Assembly: GCF_019972815.1 (NCBI RefSeq) | Contig: NZ_BPPA01000002.1 | Coordinates: 62,001-126,000, forward strand | DNA length: 64,000 nt | Reading direction: 5' to 3' | DNA from: Lactobacillus huangpiensis | GTDB lineage: Bacteria; Bacillota; Bacilli; Lactobacillales; Lactobacillaceae | Notes under the pieces: model-generated | Told to the model about the DNA's origin: nothing | Database searches by the model: none | The model's input: the letters and a program-made list of their open reading frames with translations, nothing else | Part shown: positions 28,011 to 37,496 of the stretch, piece after piece | Layout of the letters: each line of letters begins with the position of its first letter | How positions within the stretch are numbered: position 1 is the stretch's first letter | Translations under genes and position numbers: made by a program

Positions 28011-28883
28011 ATGATACTAGGATCAATTGAGGCCGGTGGTACAAAATTTGTATGTGCGGTCGGCAATGAGAATTATCAAATTAAGGATCAAACAACTTTT
28101 CCCACTACGACACCAGAGGAAACCTTACAAAAAACGGTAGATTACTTTAAGCAGTTTAAAGTTGATGCAATTGGAATTGCGTCTTTTGGACCAATTGAGG
28201 TGCGAAAAACGGCACCTAATTATGGCTTTATAACTGATACTCCTAAAAAGGGTTGGAGTAATACTGACTTTGTCGGATTTTTGACAAAAGCAATTAAAGT
28301 GCCAATATTTTTTACTACTGATGTTAATGGTTCAGCTTGTGGCGAATACGTGATGTCACAGTTATCAAATGAAGATGTTGACTCTCTTGTTTACTACACA
28401 ATCGGCACCGGAGTAGGTGGCGGAGCTATTATTAACGGCAAGTTGGTAGGTTCTTTAGGTCATCCCGAAATGGGACACGTTAAAGTTAAGCGCCATCCAG
28501 ATGACTTGGATTTTGCTGGTGTTTGTCCTTTTCATAAAGATTGCTTAGAAGGTTTGGTTTCAGGTCCCACCTTTGAAGCACGCCTAAATAAATCGGGTAA
28601 AGATGTGCCGCTTGCGGATCCTGTGTGGGATATTATGAGCTACTATGTAGCACAGGCTGCCTTGCAAGTTACTTTGATTTTACGTCCGGACAAAATTGTC
28701 TTTGGCGGTGGCGTTACCAGTGAAGAGTTTCTAGAAAAAGTGCGACGTGATTTTGCAAAATTACTAAACGATTATGTTCATGTACCTCCATTAGAGCAAT
28801 ATATTACTATGCCCGAGATTGTGAATAATGGTTCTGCCACTGTTGGTGACTTTGCTTTAGCAAAAAGATTATTAAGAGAATAA
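28011..28883 (+). CDS. scrK: ROK-family fructokinase
   Basis: It phosphorylates fructose to fructose 6-phosphate with ATP. The 290-residue ROK protein has the N-terminal phosphate loop EAGGTKFVCAVG, the GTGVGGG motif near 140 and the zinc-binding His/Cys3 segment (GHVKVKRHPDD...GVCPFHKDCLEG) near 160. The length and N-terminus match B. subtilis YdhR-type fructokinases. No sucrose or fructose transporter is adjacent. ATG 28011 follows AAGGAGA. Confidence 0.88.
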   Translation: MILGSIEAGGTKFVCAVGNENYQIKDQTTFPTTTPEETLQKTVDYFKQFKVDAIGIASFGPIEVRKTAPNYGFITDTPKKGWSNTDFVGFLTKAIKVPIFFTTDVNGSACGEYVMSQLSNEDVDSLVYYTIGTGVGGGAIINGKLVGSLGHPEMGHVKVKRHPDDLDFAGVCPFHKDCLEGLVSGPTFEARLNKSGKDVPLADPVWDIMSYYVAQAALQVTLILRPDKIVFGGGVTSEEFLEKVRRDFAKLLNDYVHVPPLEQYITMPEIVNNGSATVGDFALAKRLLRE

Positions 28884-28940
28884 TCCGTAAAATCTTTAAG
28901 ACATTATTTTGAAAGAAATATAGCATTAAAAATTGATTAA

Positions 28941-28974
28941 AAAAGCGTTGAGTTTGTTCTCAACGCTTTTTTAT
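28941..28974. terminator. Bidirectional terminator, scrK and pepD
   Basis: A perfect 12-bp stem (28941-28952 with 28959-28970) with A and T runs on either side, between convergent genes. Confidence 0.85.
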
Positions 28975-29047
28975 TAATAACTATGAATGTTCTATGAAAT
29001 TTTAAAATTGAGCCTTTTTAAGTCTCCTTTAGAGATTGAATATTAGA

Positions 29048-30462
29048 TTAATCTAACAAGTCAAACTTAAGTGTTGCCAGGTTATGGCCTTCAGTGACCA
29101 TGTTACCCAGCAGTTCAATAGTATTGTTATATACTTGGTCAGCCATCTTTTGATTGGCTGCAGTTAATAGGTCTTCAGCTTTTTTGCCTGACAGACCTGC
29201 AACTTTTTTATCAGTTTCGTGTTGAATGAAGTGACACTGTGCTAATGATTTTTGTTCAAAGTCATTTTCAAGTTCACCGTAGACTTTAAAATTAGTGTCA
29301 CCCAATTGTGCTGTTAATTTGTTTAACCAGAAAATCTTGTTCAAATCAAATTTAGGACCAGTTTGGAAGCTGGCTGGCGTGTCGTTGACATTCGTGTAGA
29401 AAGGGACGAAGCTGTTAAAGGTATTTGGGCCAAAGCAAAGCCATTGCACACCTGCAATCTCTTCGGGGACATCATTTCTAACTTGCAAAATATGGGTTTC
29501 GAAGTTACGGTTTAGTGCAATTGGACGGTAGGTTTTCTTTTGCTCAGGGTACCCTGATCACCATATGGATCAAATGGGGTATCTTGATAGTGTGAACTTT
29601 CAACAAAACATATATCTTCAATACTAATCTTGCGGTTTGCGTGGCAAATAAAAGGTTGATCCTGATCAGTTGGCTTGCCGCCGAATTCTGGATCAAAGTA
29701 ATTGTGAACAAACCAAGCACGAGGATTGTTGTAGTGGGCATCCTTAATAGTTGAACTACCAAAGATATGACGCATGTTGTAACCTTCACGGTCAGGATTT
29801 AAATGGTATTCCTTGATTAAGTCTTCTAAGGTATCATCTGCCAAGAAACCATCTTTACCAAAGTGGAATTCATCAATGTTTAAACGGTTAGGAGCAACAA
29901 CGTAGGCGTCATCAGGAATACGGCGTGCAATCCAGTGGTGACCACCAATAGTTTCCAGGTACCAAACTTCATCGTGGTCGGCAAAAGCCATACCGTTCAT
30001 TTCATAAGTGCCATATTTTTCCAGTAAATAACCAATGCGCTTAACGCCATCAAGGGCGCTGTGAATATAAGGCAATGTTAGAGTAACAAAGTCTTCTTCA
30101 CCAAGACCTCCTTTTGCAAGAAGGGGATCAATGCCTTGTATACGTGCATTTGTTGTAATAGTTTCAGTAGCAGTCATTGCTACGTTTTCTGAGTTAATTC
30201 CGGCTGCACCCCAGATGCCGCTTTCACCGGAGACATCAGGTGCACTAGTATAACGTAAAGGCTTTTCTGCTAAGTCTTCATCATCAATCTTTTGGTGACT
30301 AATGACACTTTCATAATGCTTAGGTTGCTTTTCAGGTGTAATAAGTTCAAACCCTTCAGGAATTATTTCACGGCCACCGTCTTCACTTCTGGCAATCATA
30401 GCTGAGCCGTCAATGGTGGCATTTTTACCGACAAGAATAGTCGTACATTCTGCTTTTTTCAT
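29048..30462 (-). pseudogene. pepD: C69-family dipeptidase (PepD-like), frameshifted
   Basis: An N-terminal-nucleophile dipeptidase broken in two frames. The upstream part (30462 to 29512) starts MKKAEC with nucleophile Cys6 and [14 protein letters not shown] as in Lactobacillus PepD, then ends at a false stop. The downstream part (to 29048) continues with [14 protein letters not shown] and the C-terminus. The frames join if one base is added at the GGG of the + strand (29547-29549), giving [13 protein letters not shown]. This is a single-base homopolymer-type deletion, either a true pseudogene or a sequencing error. Complete length would be about 470 residues, normal for the family. Confidence 0.88.
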
Positions 30463-30612
30463 CTTATCTGTCCTTTCAAAATTACTTAATCTATATTGTA
30501 TTAAAAAAAACGGGTTGTTTGCAAAAAAATGAGTAAACTTAAGCCTAAATTATTATTACTTTTTCGATTTAAAGATTTTAACTAAAATATATTTTTGGTG
30601 TTGGCTTAAAAT

Positions 30613-30628
30613 GTAAAAGATGTTTTAC
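30613..30628. promoter_or_regulatory. Dyad GTAAAA-N4-TTTTAC, possible operator
   Basis: A perfect 6-bp inverted repeat lies 38 bases upstream of the XRE regulator start, a place suited to autoregulation. Assignment is inference. Confidence 0.3.
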
Positions 30629-30665
30629 TAAAAATGTCCAATATGTTTGACAGGAGAGTGAACTA

Positions 30666-30872
30666 GTGAAAAATAGAATTGCTCAATTGCGTAAAAAGCA
30701 GAGATACTCACAGTCTCAATTAGCTGAAGCTGCCCATGTTACTCGGCAAACGATCAACGCCATTGAAAATGATAAGTATGACCCATCTTTAGGACTCTTT
30801 TTTCGCTTGGCTCAAATATTAGGGGTAACGGCTGACAAGTTATTCTTATATGAGGTTGAAAAAAATGATTAA
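30666..30872 (+). CDS. Small XRE-family HTH regulator
   Basis: A 68-residue Cro/C1-type protein consisting almost entirely of one helix-turn-helix domain (SQSQLAEAAHVTRQTINAIENDKYDPSL). It starts at GTG 30666 after GGAGAG. Such one-domain regulators usually pair with a short membrane protein gene, and a decayed one follows with a small overlap or close spacing. The target is unknown. Confidence 0.85.
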   Translation: MKNRIAQLRKKQRYSQSQLAEAAHVTRQTINAIENDKYDPSLGLFFRLAQILGVTADKLFLYEVEKND

Positions 30873-31354
30873 AACAAAGAAAAACATTGTTTATGTTACG
30901 TTGTTAACTACTTTCATGTTTGTATTATTAAATGTATTTTCCATCTACGAAAACAATTCGATCTTTTTCTTGTTGATTATCATATTATTGGAACTAGGAT
31001 ATATAGCTTTAGTAAGCATAAGAGTAAAACAGTTAGGTATAAACATGTCCGAACAATAGATGGAATACTGATAGCTATTCAGCCAATATGTCACATAATG
31101 ATAAACGTGAATGGAAATTAATGCTGTGAACAAACTATATTAGTGGTATAGTAACCTTATTTTGCTCCGTTGGTTTACTTCTTATTTTAATAGTTATTGA
31201 AAAATTGCCATCACAATCAATCGTGATACCTATTTCAGTTTCTGCTATGAGCATTATAGTGATTAGCAGGCTAATCACTATAAGTCAATGGGCTTTTGCC
31301 TTTGCTTACTGCTACCTCGATTGGCAAGAAAATCGAGTGAATTATGAATTATAG
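30865..31354 (+). pseudogene. XRE-linked membrane protein, decayed
   Basis: The first 64 codons (30865-31059) encode two hydrophobic helices (VTLLTTFMFVLLNVF and IFFLLIIILLELGYIALV) and end at TAG 31057. In a shifted frame the coding continues as WNTDSYSANMSHNDKREWK, meets TGA at 31127, and resumes as two more helices ending with YLDWQENRVNYEL at 31354. An intact gene would be about 160 codons with four helices, like small membrane partners of XRE regulators. Two independent lesions (a frameshift near 31055 and a probable CGA-to-TGA change) make it a real pseudogene rather than a single sequencing error. Confidence 0.65.
31254..31283. repeat. 13-bp perfect inverted repeat
   Basis: TTATAGTGATTAG and its exact complement are separated by CAGG, inside the decayed membrane protein. 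No T run follows, so it is not a standard terminator. Confidence 0.7.
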
Positions 31355-31383
31355 AAAGCCTAAAGACTAAAAGAGATATAGAT

Positions 31384-32268
31384 ATGGAAACTAAGGAAAT
31401 TTTACAGAAAAAATTAAAAGCGAACTTAACCCAAATAACGCATCAGTCATTAAACAGCACCTTTTTTGGTTATAGTGAAATTTATAAACAAGTGATTTTT
31501 ATTAAAGTTTTTTCTCAAGAAGGTAAATTTTTAACCGAAAAAGCTGTTAATGAGCAACTAAATACTCGTGTATTAGACACTTTTGTTATCAAACAGATTC
31601 AACAATTTGTTTTAGTCATGAAAGATTTGGCGCCAATTGATATTAAAGAAGGAATCACTCCTGATATGGCATTTGACATGGGAATAGAATTGTCACAGTT
31701 TCATCAAAAAGTGAAACCTTTTTCTGGCATATACCTAAATAACCAACTTTTCGAGAAAGCGAAATTTGACATTAGTAGTTTGCAGAATGAAGAAATAAAA
31801 AGCAGACTGCTGCAGGCGTTAATTTTATTTACAGAGCAAAAAGCAGATATTGCAGAAGACCTAAAGGCTCATGCCACTACTGTTTTACATGGGGATGTAG
31901 GCTTACGTAATTATAAAATTGTTAAGGGTCAACTGAGTTTAATTGATTTTGAACGCGCTCGCATGGGGGTAAATTATCAGGACTTCATTAAACTCTTTTA
32001 CCAAGATTTCAGGTTAAATCAAAAACTAATTGCTTCCTTTATAAATGGGTATAGAAAATGTGGTGAAGAAGTAGCAGTTACTCCCTTGACGCAATCCTTT
32101 CTCATTTTTATAACTGCGATTGGAATTATGAAATATACTGAAAAAATTGCTGACAAGCCATTTAAGCAAATTGGTGAACAAATGCTGGCAACTTGTTTTT
32201 CATTTTTAGGCATCAGAAAGAAAAATAGCGACAAGGCAAACATGAATGCTTTGATATTTACAAATTAA
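31384..32268 (+). CDS. Aminoglycoside/choline-kinase-fold phosphotransferase
   Basis: A 294-residue protein with the catalytic Brenner-type motif HGDVGLRN near residue 178 and the metal-binding DFE (SLIDFERAR) about 20 residues later, the marks of the APH/choline kinase superfamily. The N-lobe is poorly conserved. It may phosphorylate a small metabolite; aminoglycoside resistance cannot be assumed. It is a single-gene unit with its own terminator, on the same strand as the preceding pseudogene. Confidence 0.72.
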   Translation: METKEILQKKLKANLTQITHQSLNSTFFGYSEIYKQVIFIKVFSQEGKFLTEKAVNEQLNTRVLDTFVIKQIQQFVLVMKDLAPIDIKEGITPDMAFDMGIELSQFHQKVKPFSGIYLNNQLFEKAKFDISSLQNEEIKSRLLQALILFTEQKADIAEDLKAHATTVLHGDVGLRNYKIVKGQLSLIDFERARMGVNYQDFIKLFYQDFRLNQKLIASFINGYRKCGEEVAVTPLTQSFLIFITAIGIMKYTEKIADKPFKQIGEQMLATCFSFLGIRKKNSDKANMNALIFTN

Positions 32269-32302
32269 AAAAGTATCTTCTTAACAGAGAAGATACTTTT
32301 TT
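32267..32302. terminator. Bidirectional terminator, kinase and xpt-pbuX
   Basis: A perfect 14-bp stem (32267-32280 with 32289-32302) with an 8-base loop, between convergent genes. Confidence 0.88.
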
Positions 32303-32342
32303 GGTGCAAACAAAATTGTCTCAAGGGTAAAAACAATTTTAT

Positions 32343-33656
32343 TTACATGATATTTGCAGTTTGAGTTTTTTGTTTTGCCTTTCTGTCACCTCCTTTAAGT
32401 AAGAAATTCAGAATAGTAGCTGACAAGCTGGTAATTACGATCCCATTACTTAGAAATAATTGGACAGTAGCCGGCAGGTTTTTGAAAAATTGGGGATAAA
32501 TAGTAACGCCGAGTCCAAGTCCAACTGAGATGGCAATAATTAGCACATTATTGTTATCACTGAGGTCAACTTTGGCTAAAGTCTTAATGCCTTGAACAGC
32601 AATCATGGTAAACATGACCAGCATGGCACCACCTAAAACTGGGGTAGGAATGATTGTTACCATAGCACCAATTTTAGGCAACAATCCCATAGCCATGAGT
32701 AATCCGCCAGCCCAATAAATCGGACGCTTGGTTTTAATACCGGATAATTGCAAAAGACCAACATTTTGAGAGAAAGTAGTGTAAGGAAACGCATTGAATA
32801 AACCGCCAAAAATTTGGGCGATACCTTCTGCACGATAACCTTTTTTCAAGTCTTCTTCGGTTACGTCATGGTGCAAAAGATCACCAATGGCAAAGAATAC
32901 TCCGGTAGACTCAACCATTGACACTAAAGCAATAATGATCATTGTCAGGCTGGAAGACCATTCAAATTTCGGCACTCCAAAATAGAATAGTTGAGGTAAG
33001 TGGAACCAGGATGCTTCCATGACGGGAGTGAATGAAACTAGGCCCATACAGGCTGCGATCACTGTCCCAGAAACTAAGCCGATTAAAACTGAGATTGACC
33101 TGATGAATCCTTTAGTCCAAATTTCCAGTGCCAAGATAATGAACATGGTACAAAAAGCCAGAAGGAGATTTTGACCACTGCCAAAACTTTTAGCAGCAGA
33201 ATTGCCACCACCCATATTTTGAATTGCCACTGGAACAAGTGTTAAACCGATAGTGGTGATTAAAGTCCCTGTTACGACGGGAGGAAAGAATTTTTTTATT
33301 TTAGCAAAAACACCTGAGATTAAAACTACAAAAATGCCGGCAACAATGATGGCACCGTACATGTCGTTGATTGAGAATTTTTGACCAATCATTTGCAATG
33401 GGGCAACTGCTTGAATGGCGCAGCCCAAAATGACTGGAAAACCAATGCCGAAATACCTGTTGCGCATTAATTGCAAAAGTGTCGCAAGGCCGCACATGAA
33501 AATGTCAATTGAAACAAGATAGGTCATTTGTGCAGGAGAAAATTTTAGTGCATTACCAATTAGAAGGGGTACAGCGACAGCTCCGGAATACATCGCTAAT
33601 AAGTGCTGTAAACCTAAAACCGCTGCTTTTTGCTGGCTAACTTCTTTTTCTGCCAT
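32343..33656 (-). CDS. pbuX: Xanthine/uric acid permease (NCS2)
   Basis: A proton-coupled xanthine importer of the nucleobase-ascorbate/NCS2 family, 437 residues with about 12-14 membrane segments. The start QHLLAMYSGAVAVPLLIG and the mid-protein VSMVESTGVFFAIGD and FPYTTFSQNVGLLQLSGIKTKRP are family signatures. The start codon overlaps the xpt stop by one base (TAATG), so the two are coupled, and both are under the guanine riboswitch. Confidence 0.94.
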   Translation of the reverse strand: MAEKEVSQQKAAVLGLQHLLAMYSGAVAVPLLIGNALKFSPAQMTYLVSIDIFMCGLATLLQLMRNRYFGIGFPVILGCAIQAVAPLQMIGQKFSINDMYGAIIVAGIFVVLISGVFAKIKKFFPPVVTGTLITTIGLTLVPVAIQNMGGGNSAAKSFGSGQNLLLAFCTMFIILALEIWTKGFIRSISVLIGLVSGTVIAACMGLVSFTPVMEASWFHLPQLFYFGVPKFEWSSSLTMIIIALVSMVESTGVFFAIGDLLHHDVTEEDLKKGYRAEGIAQIFGGLFNAFPYTTFSQNVGLLQLSGIKTKRPIYWAGGLLMAMGLLPKIGAMVTIIPTPVLGGAMLVMFTMIAVQGIKTLAKVDLSDNNNVLIIAISVGLGLGVTIYPQFFKNLPATVQLFLSNGIVITSLSATILNFLLKGGDRKAKQKTQTANIM

Positions 33657-34234
33657 TATTTTTCCCCCACAAAATGTACTTGATTATTGGCCAAACTATC
33701 GATTTCTGCCAATGCTTCGAGGTGATACCCGTGATCTTTAATCCACTCGCTGCCATCTTGAAATGTTTTAGCAACTACGATACCGACACCGGCAACCTGA
33801 GCACCAGCTTGGTTAGCAATATTAATCATGCCTTTAACAGCTTCTCCATTAGCTAAAAAATCATCAATAATTAGCAGGCAATCATCTTGGTCCAAAAATT
33901 TTTGTTCAACACAAATCTGGTTGGTGACTTTTTTAGTGTAAGAATAAACATCTGCCCAATATACCGCGTCATTTAATGTTGCAGTTTTTTTCTTGCGGGC
34001 AAACACCAGAGGCACATGCAATTCGTAGGCTGTCATTACTCCGGGAGCGATTCCAGAAGCCTCACAAGTCAAAACTTTTGTGATACCACTGTCTTTAAAT
34101 AAACGGCTAAATTCTTCTCCGACTTTCTTCATTAGTTCGGGATCTACCTGATGATTTAAAAACGAGTTGATTTTTAAAACGTTACCGGGTAAAACTTCTC
34201 CGTCACTACGAATCCGGTCTTCTAATAATTTCAC
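33656..34234 (-). CDS. xpt: Xanthine phosphoribosyltransferase
   Basis: It converts xanthine and PRPP to XMP, which GuaA (divergent neighbour) then turns into GMP. The 192 residues match the usual 190-194. SFLNHQVDP near the N-terminus, CEASGIAPG, and the PRPP-binding LIIDDFLANGEA are present. I choose GTG 34234 (MKLLEDRIRSDGEVLPGN), preceded by AAGGAGG, over longer in-frame starts that overlap that ribosome site and the riboswitch terminator. Confidence 0.94.
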   Translation of the reverse strand: MKLLEDRIRSDGEVLPGNVLKINSFLNHQVDPELMKKVGEEFSRLFKDSGITKVLTCEASGIAPGVMTAYELHVPLVFARKKKTATLNDAVYWADVYSYTKKVTNQICVEQKFLDQDDCLLIIDDFLANGEAVKGMINIANQAGAQVAGVGIVVAKTFQDGSEWIKDHGYHLEALAEIDSLANNQVHFVGEK

Positions 34235-34252
34235 TTTTTCCTCCTTCATCAC

Positions 34253-34297
34253 AAAAAGGGCTTTTTCTACCAAAACTATGGTAAAAAAAGCCCTTTA
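34253..34297 (-). terminator. Riboswitch expression-platform terminator
   Basis: On the minus strand AAAGGGCTTTTT pairs with the complementary GAAAAAGCCCTTT arm, with inner TACCA/TGGTA pairing, followed by a T run just before the xpt ribosome site. Confidence 0.85.
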
Positions 34298-34329
34298 AAG
34301 CAGCAAATAGCCACACAAAATGCCAAATT

Positions 34330-34394
34330 ATCCATAGTTCAGAATTTACGGTTCTGAGTAGAAACTGCCGACCTCATTACGGCAATATATAGAT
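34330..34394 (-). promoter_or_regulatory. Guanine (purine) riboswitch aptamer
   Basis: Read on the minus strand, the element has P1 (ATCTATA / TATGGAT), the conserved GTTTCTAC core, and CCGTAAA followed by ACTATGG. The C of ACTATG is the position-74 discriminator of guanine rather than adenine riboswitches. Binding of guanine or hypoxanthine should favour the downstream terminator and shut off xpt-pbuX. Confidence 0.9.
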
Positions 34395-34415
34395 ATTTAT
34401 TTTCCTGTTGCAAGC

Positions 34416-34444
34416 ATTGTAACAGAGTCGCATAATATGTGCAA
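34416..34444 (-). promoter_or_regulatory. Promoter of xpt-pbuX
   Basis: On the minus strand, TTGCAC (34444-34439) and TACAAT (34421-34416) are spaced by exactly 17 bases, directly upstream of the riboswitch. Confidence 0.75.
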
Positions 34445-34596
34445 GACCAATTTTAAAAGTAAATCTCGAATTATTTATATAATTGTTTTTAAAAATATTC
34501 GTGAACTAATAGTATAACGCTAAAAAATTGTTGACCACTGAACTATTTCTTAGTAAAGTTGATATTGTATTGAAGAAGGTTAGTAAAGGAGCTTGG

Positions 34597-36153
34597 ATGT
34601 CGGTGAAAAAGAATATTAGTGATTTTGATGAGATTATTGTGCTCGATTTTGGCAGTCAATATAATCAATTAATTACACGGCGGTTGCGGGATTTTGGTAT
34701 TTATTCTGAACTTTTGCCCCATGATATTAGTATGGACCAAATAAGGCAGATTAACCCCAAGGGCATTATTTTTTCGGGAGGTCCTAACAGTATTTATGAC
34801 CAAAATGCTTTGAAAGTTGACCCTGAAATTTTTAAGTTGGGCATACCCATTCTTGGCATTTGTTACGGGATGCAACTAATGGCTTCTTATTTAAACGGCA
34901 AGGTTGAAAAAGCAGCTAATTCTGAATATGGTCGTGCCGACATCGAAGTTGAAGATACTAACTCCGTTTTATTTGCCGGTTTGCCCAAAGATGAATACGT
35001 GTGGATGAGTCATGGTGATTTGGTTACTGGTGCGCCTGCTGGCTTTGAAACGGTCGCTTCAAGTAAGAATTGCCCGATTGCCGCTATTGCTAACGATCAA
35101 GCTAAAATGTATGGTATTCAGTTCCACGCGGAAGTGCGCAATACGCAGTATGGTCTTGATATTTTGCGTAATTTTGCCTTTAAAGTCTGCGGTGCTAAGG
35201 CTGATTGGTCAATGTCTGATTTTATTGACCTGCAAATTGCTGAAATTAGAAAAACTGTAGGTAATAAAAAAGTAATTCTGGGTTTATCTGGTGGGGTAGA
35301 CTCCAGCGTTACCGCCACCCTTTTGCACAAAGCGATTGGCAACCAGCTGACGGCTATTTTTGTGGATCACGGTATGTTGCGCAAAAATGAAGGCGATGAA
35401 GTAATGGCTGCCTTGAACCGTGATTTAGGCGTTAACATTATTCGGGTAAATGCCCAAGAGCGCTTTTTAAATAAACTGAAAGGTGTCACCGATCCAGAGC
35501 AAAAGCGTAAAATCATTGGCAAAGAGTTTATTGAGGTGTTTGCGGACGAAGCAAAGAAAATTAAGGATGTGGACTTTTTAGCCCAAGGCACCCTTTACAC
35601 TGATGTGATTGAGAGCGGCACAAATACCGCCCAGACAATCAAGTCGCATCATAACGTTGGTGGGTTACCTAAGGATTTACACTTTAAACTAATTGAACCT
35701 TTGCGCAAGTTATTTAAAGATGAAGTACGTGAACTGGGTGAAAAATTAGGAATTCCGCATGATTTAGTTTGGCGGCAGCCATTCCCGGGACCTGGCCTTG
35801 GCATTCGCGTTATTGGCGAAGTAACTGAGGATAAACTCAAACTGGTGCGTGACAGTGATGCAATTTTGCGGGATGAAATTAAAAAGGCCGGTTTACAGGA
35901 AAAAGTATGGCAATACTTCACCGTTTTACCCGGTATCAAATCCGTGGGCGTGATGGGTGACGGTCGCACTTACGACTATACTATTGGTATTCGTGCAGTT
36001 ACATCAATTGATGGGATGACCGCTGATTTTGCCCGCTTGCCGTGGGATGTTTTGCAAAAGATTTCAACGCGTATTGTTGATGAAGTGCCCAACATTAACC
36101 GTGTAGTCTACGATGTTACCAGTAAGCCACCATCAACGATTGAGTGGGAATAA
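34597..36153 (+). CDS. guaA: GMP synthase (glutamine-hydrolysing)
   Basis: It aminates XMP to GMP. The 518 residues have an N-terminal class I glutaminase (nucleophile Cys89 in GICYGMQL; His/Glu in FHAEV), the ATP-pyrophosphatase domain with [10 protein letters not shown]-loop, and the C-terminal dimerisation domain ending [13 protein letters not shown] 34597 after AAAGGAG is preferred to a longer frame from 34528. The glutaminase His/Glu motif reads FHAEVRNT where HPEV is usual; the catalytic residues are intact. Confidence 0.96.
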   Translation: MSVKKNISDFDEIIVLDFGSQYNQLITRRLRDFGIYSELLPHDISMDQIRQINPKGIIFSGGPNSIYDQNALKVDPEIFKLGIPILGICYGMQLMASYLNGKVEKAANSEYGRADIEVEDTNSVLFAGLPKDEYVWMSHGDLVTGAPAGFETVASSKNCPIAAIANDQAKMYGIQFHAEVRNTQYGLDILRNFAFKVCGAKADWSMSDFIDLQIAEIRKTVGNKKVILGLSGGVDSSVTATLLHKAIGNQLTAIFVDHGMLRKNEGDEVMAALNRDLGVNIIRVNAQERFLNKLKGVTDPEQKRKIIGKEFIEVFADEAKKIKDVDFLAQGTLYTDVIESGTNTAQTIKSHHNVGGLPKDLHFKLIEPLRKLFKDEVRELGEKLGIPHDLVWRQPFPGPGLGIRVIGEVTEDKLKLVRDSDAILRDEIKKAGLQEKVWQYFTVLPGIKSVGVMGDGRTYDYTIGIRAVTSIDGMTADFARLPWDVLQKISTRIVDEVPNINRVVYDVTSKPPSTIEWE

Positions 36154-36165
36154 TATGATGAATTA

Positions 36166-36200
36166 GCTTTGCTAGCTACTAGGCTTTCAAAGCTTTTTAT
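36166..36200 (+). terminator. Terminator after guaA
   Basis: GCTTTG/CAAAGC outer stem with an inner CTAG/CTAG pairing, followed by TTTTTATTTT. Confidence 0.7.
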
Positions 36201-36383
36201 TTTCACTCATAATTTTTATGAGCGAGCGTGTTTAATATTTTTAATTTATAAAAAATGTTAAAATTGTTCCTTTAGTTGTTTAAAACAAATTTAATATCAT
36301 AAAATAATTTTAAAGATTGCATTAATGTGAATTTTTGAGGAAAATAAAAGTATAAATGCGTATTAATAAGGGAGGTGTTTTTA

Positions 36384-37496
36384 ATGGTAACTAGATTAGG
36401 CATAAATCCACATACTTTGTCTTATTATATTGATAATTCTGGTGTTTCCAAAGATTATTTACAAATGAAAGTTCAGAACATTGATGCTTTTTTAGATGGC
36501 AGTAAAAACCCTACTTTTAATCAACTTTCAAAAATTGCTAAACTTATTGATGTGCCGACTGGTTTGCTGCTTCTTTCAGATCCAGTTGAGACCAATAAGA
36601 ATACACTTAAATTTAGAACGATTAATTCAAATCGTATTGAAAAGATTAGTAATGAACTTAGAGATACGATTATTGAAATGCAAACAAAGCAGGAATTTCT
36701 CCGAAATGAAATAGATTATGAACTTGATTTTATTGGAAAATATTCAGTTAAAAGTGAGTATCAGCAAGTTGTAGATGATATTCGCAAGTATCTCAATATT
36801 CCGATTAACTATCAGAAAAATGTGGAAAAGAATGCGTTGAAATATTTTAGAGATAAAATGAGTCAAATAGGCATTTTTATCTTCTTTAATGGATCGGTAA
36901 AAAGCAACACGCATCGAAGTTTGTCGCTAGATGAGTTCAGGGGTTTTGTCTTAAGTGACAAAAAAGCACCTGTTATTTTCGTTAATTCTAAGGATAGCGA
37001 AGCAGGTCGATTATTTACACTTGTTCATGAATTAGTTCATCTTTTTCTTGATCAGGAAGAAATACTCAGTTTAGTTGATGCAGGATCATACAAGTTTGAT
37101 CGCACAGAAGCTTTTGTTAATAAAGTTACAGCCGAAATATTGCTGCCAGATAAAGAAATTAGAAAACTAAATAACTACGATATTGAATTTTTAGCTCACA
37201 AATTTCCTGTTAGTAAATTTGTCATTGTACGTAGATTATATGATATGAACATTTTGACAAAAAAAGAATATGATGAAAAGGTTTCACAGTTAGAAAAAGA
37301 ATTTGCAAAAATTCCGCCAAGCAAAAAATCTAAGGGCGGAAATTATGATAATAATATCAGGTTTCACTTTGATCAGACTTTTGTGCATTATATTGAAAAT
37401 GCCATAAAACAAAATAAGATTACTTATACGGATGCTTTTAATATTGTTGGTGTTAGTTATAAGTCGTTTAAGATTCTGACGGGGGGCAGAATGTAA
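36384..37496 (+). CDS. ImmA/IrrE-type metallopeptidase with HTH domain
   Basis: A 370-residue fusion. Residues 1-70 form an XRE-like DNA-binding domain (VQNIDAFLDGSKNPTFNQLSKIAKLIDVPTG) and residues 150-290 a gluzincin with the HELVH zinc motif (His215, His219) plus the EAFVNKVTAEILLP follow-on typical of ImmA/IrrE. ImmA proteins cleave repressors in mobile elements and stress modules. ATG 36384 follows GGGAGGTG. Its stop overlaps the next gene's start (TAATG), so the two form a tightly coupled pair, in layout like a type II toxin-antitoxin. Confidence 0.85.
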   Translation: MVTRLGINPHTLSYYIDNSGVSKDYLQMKVQNIDAFLDGSKNPTFNQLSKIAKLIDVPTGLLLLSDPVETNKNTLKFRTINSNRIEKISNELRDTIIEMQTKQEFLRNEIDYELDFIGKYSVKSEYQQVVDDIRKYLNIPINYQKNVEKNALKYFRDKMSQIGIFIFFNGSVKSNTHRSLSLDEFRGFVLSDKKAPVIFVNSKDSEAGRLFTLVHELVHLFLDQEEILSLVDAGSYKFDRTEAFVNKVTAEILLPDKEIRKLNNYDIEFLAHKFPVSKFVIVRRLYDMNILTKKEYDEKVSQLEKEFAKIPPSKKSKGGNYDNNIRFHFDQTFVHYIENAIKQNKITYTDAFNIVGVSYKSFKILTGGRM

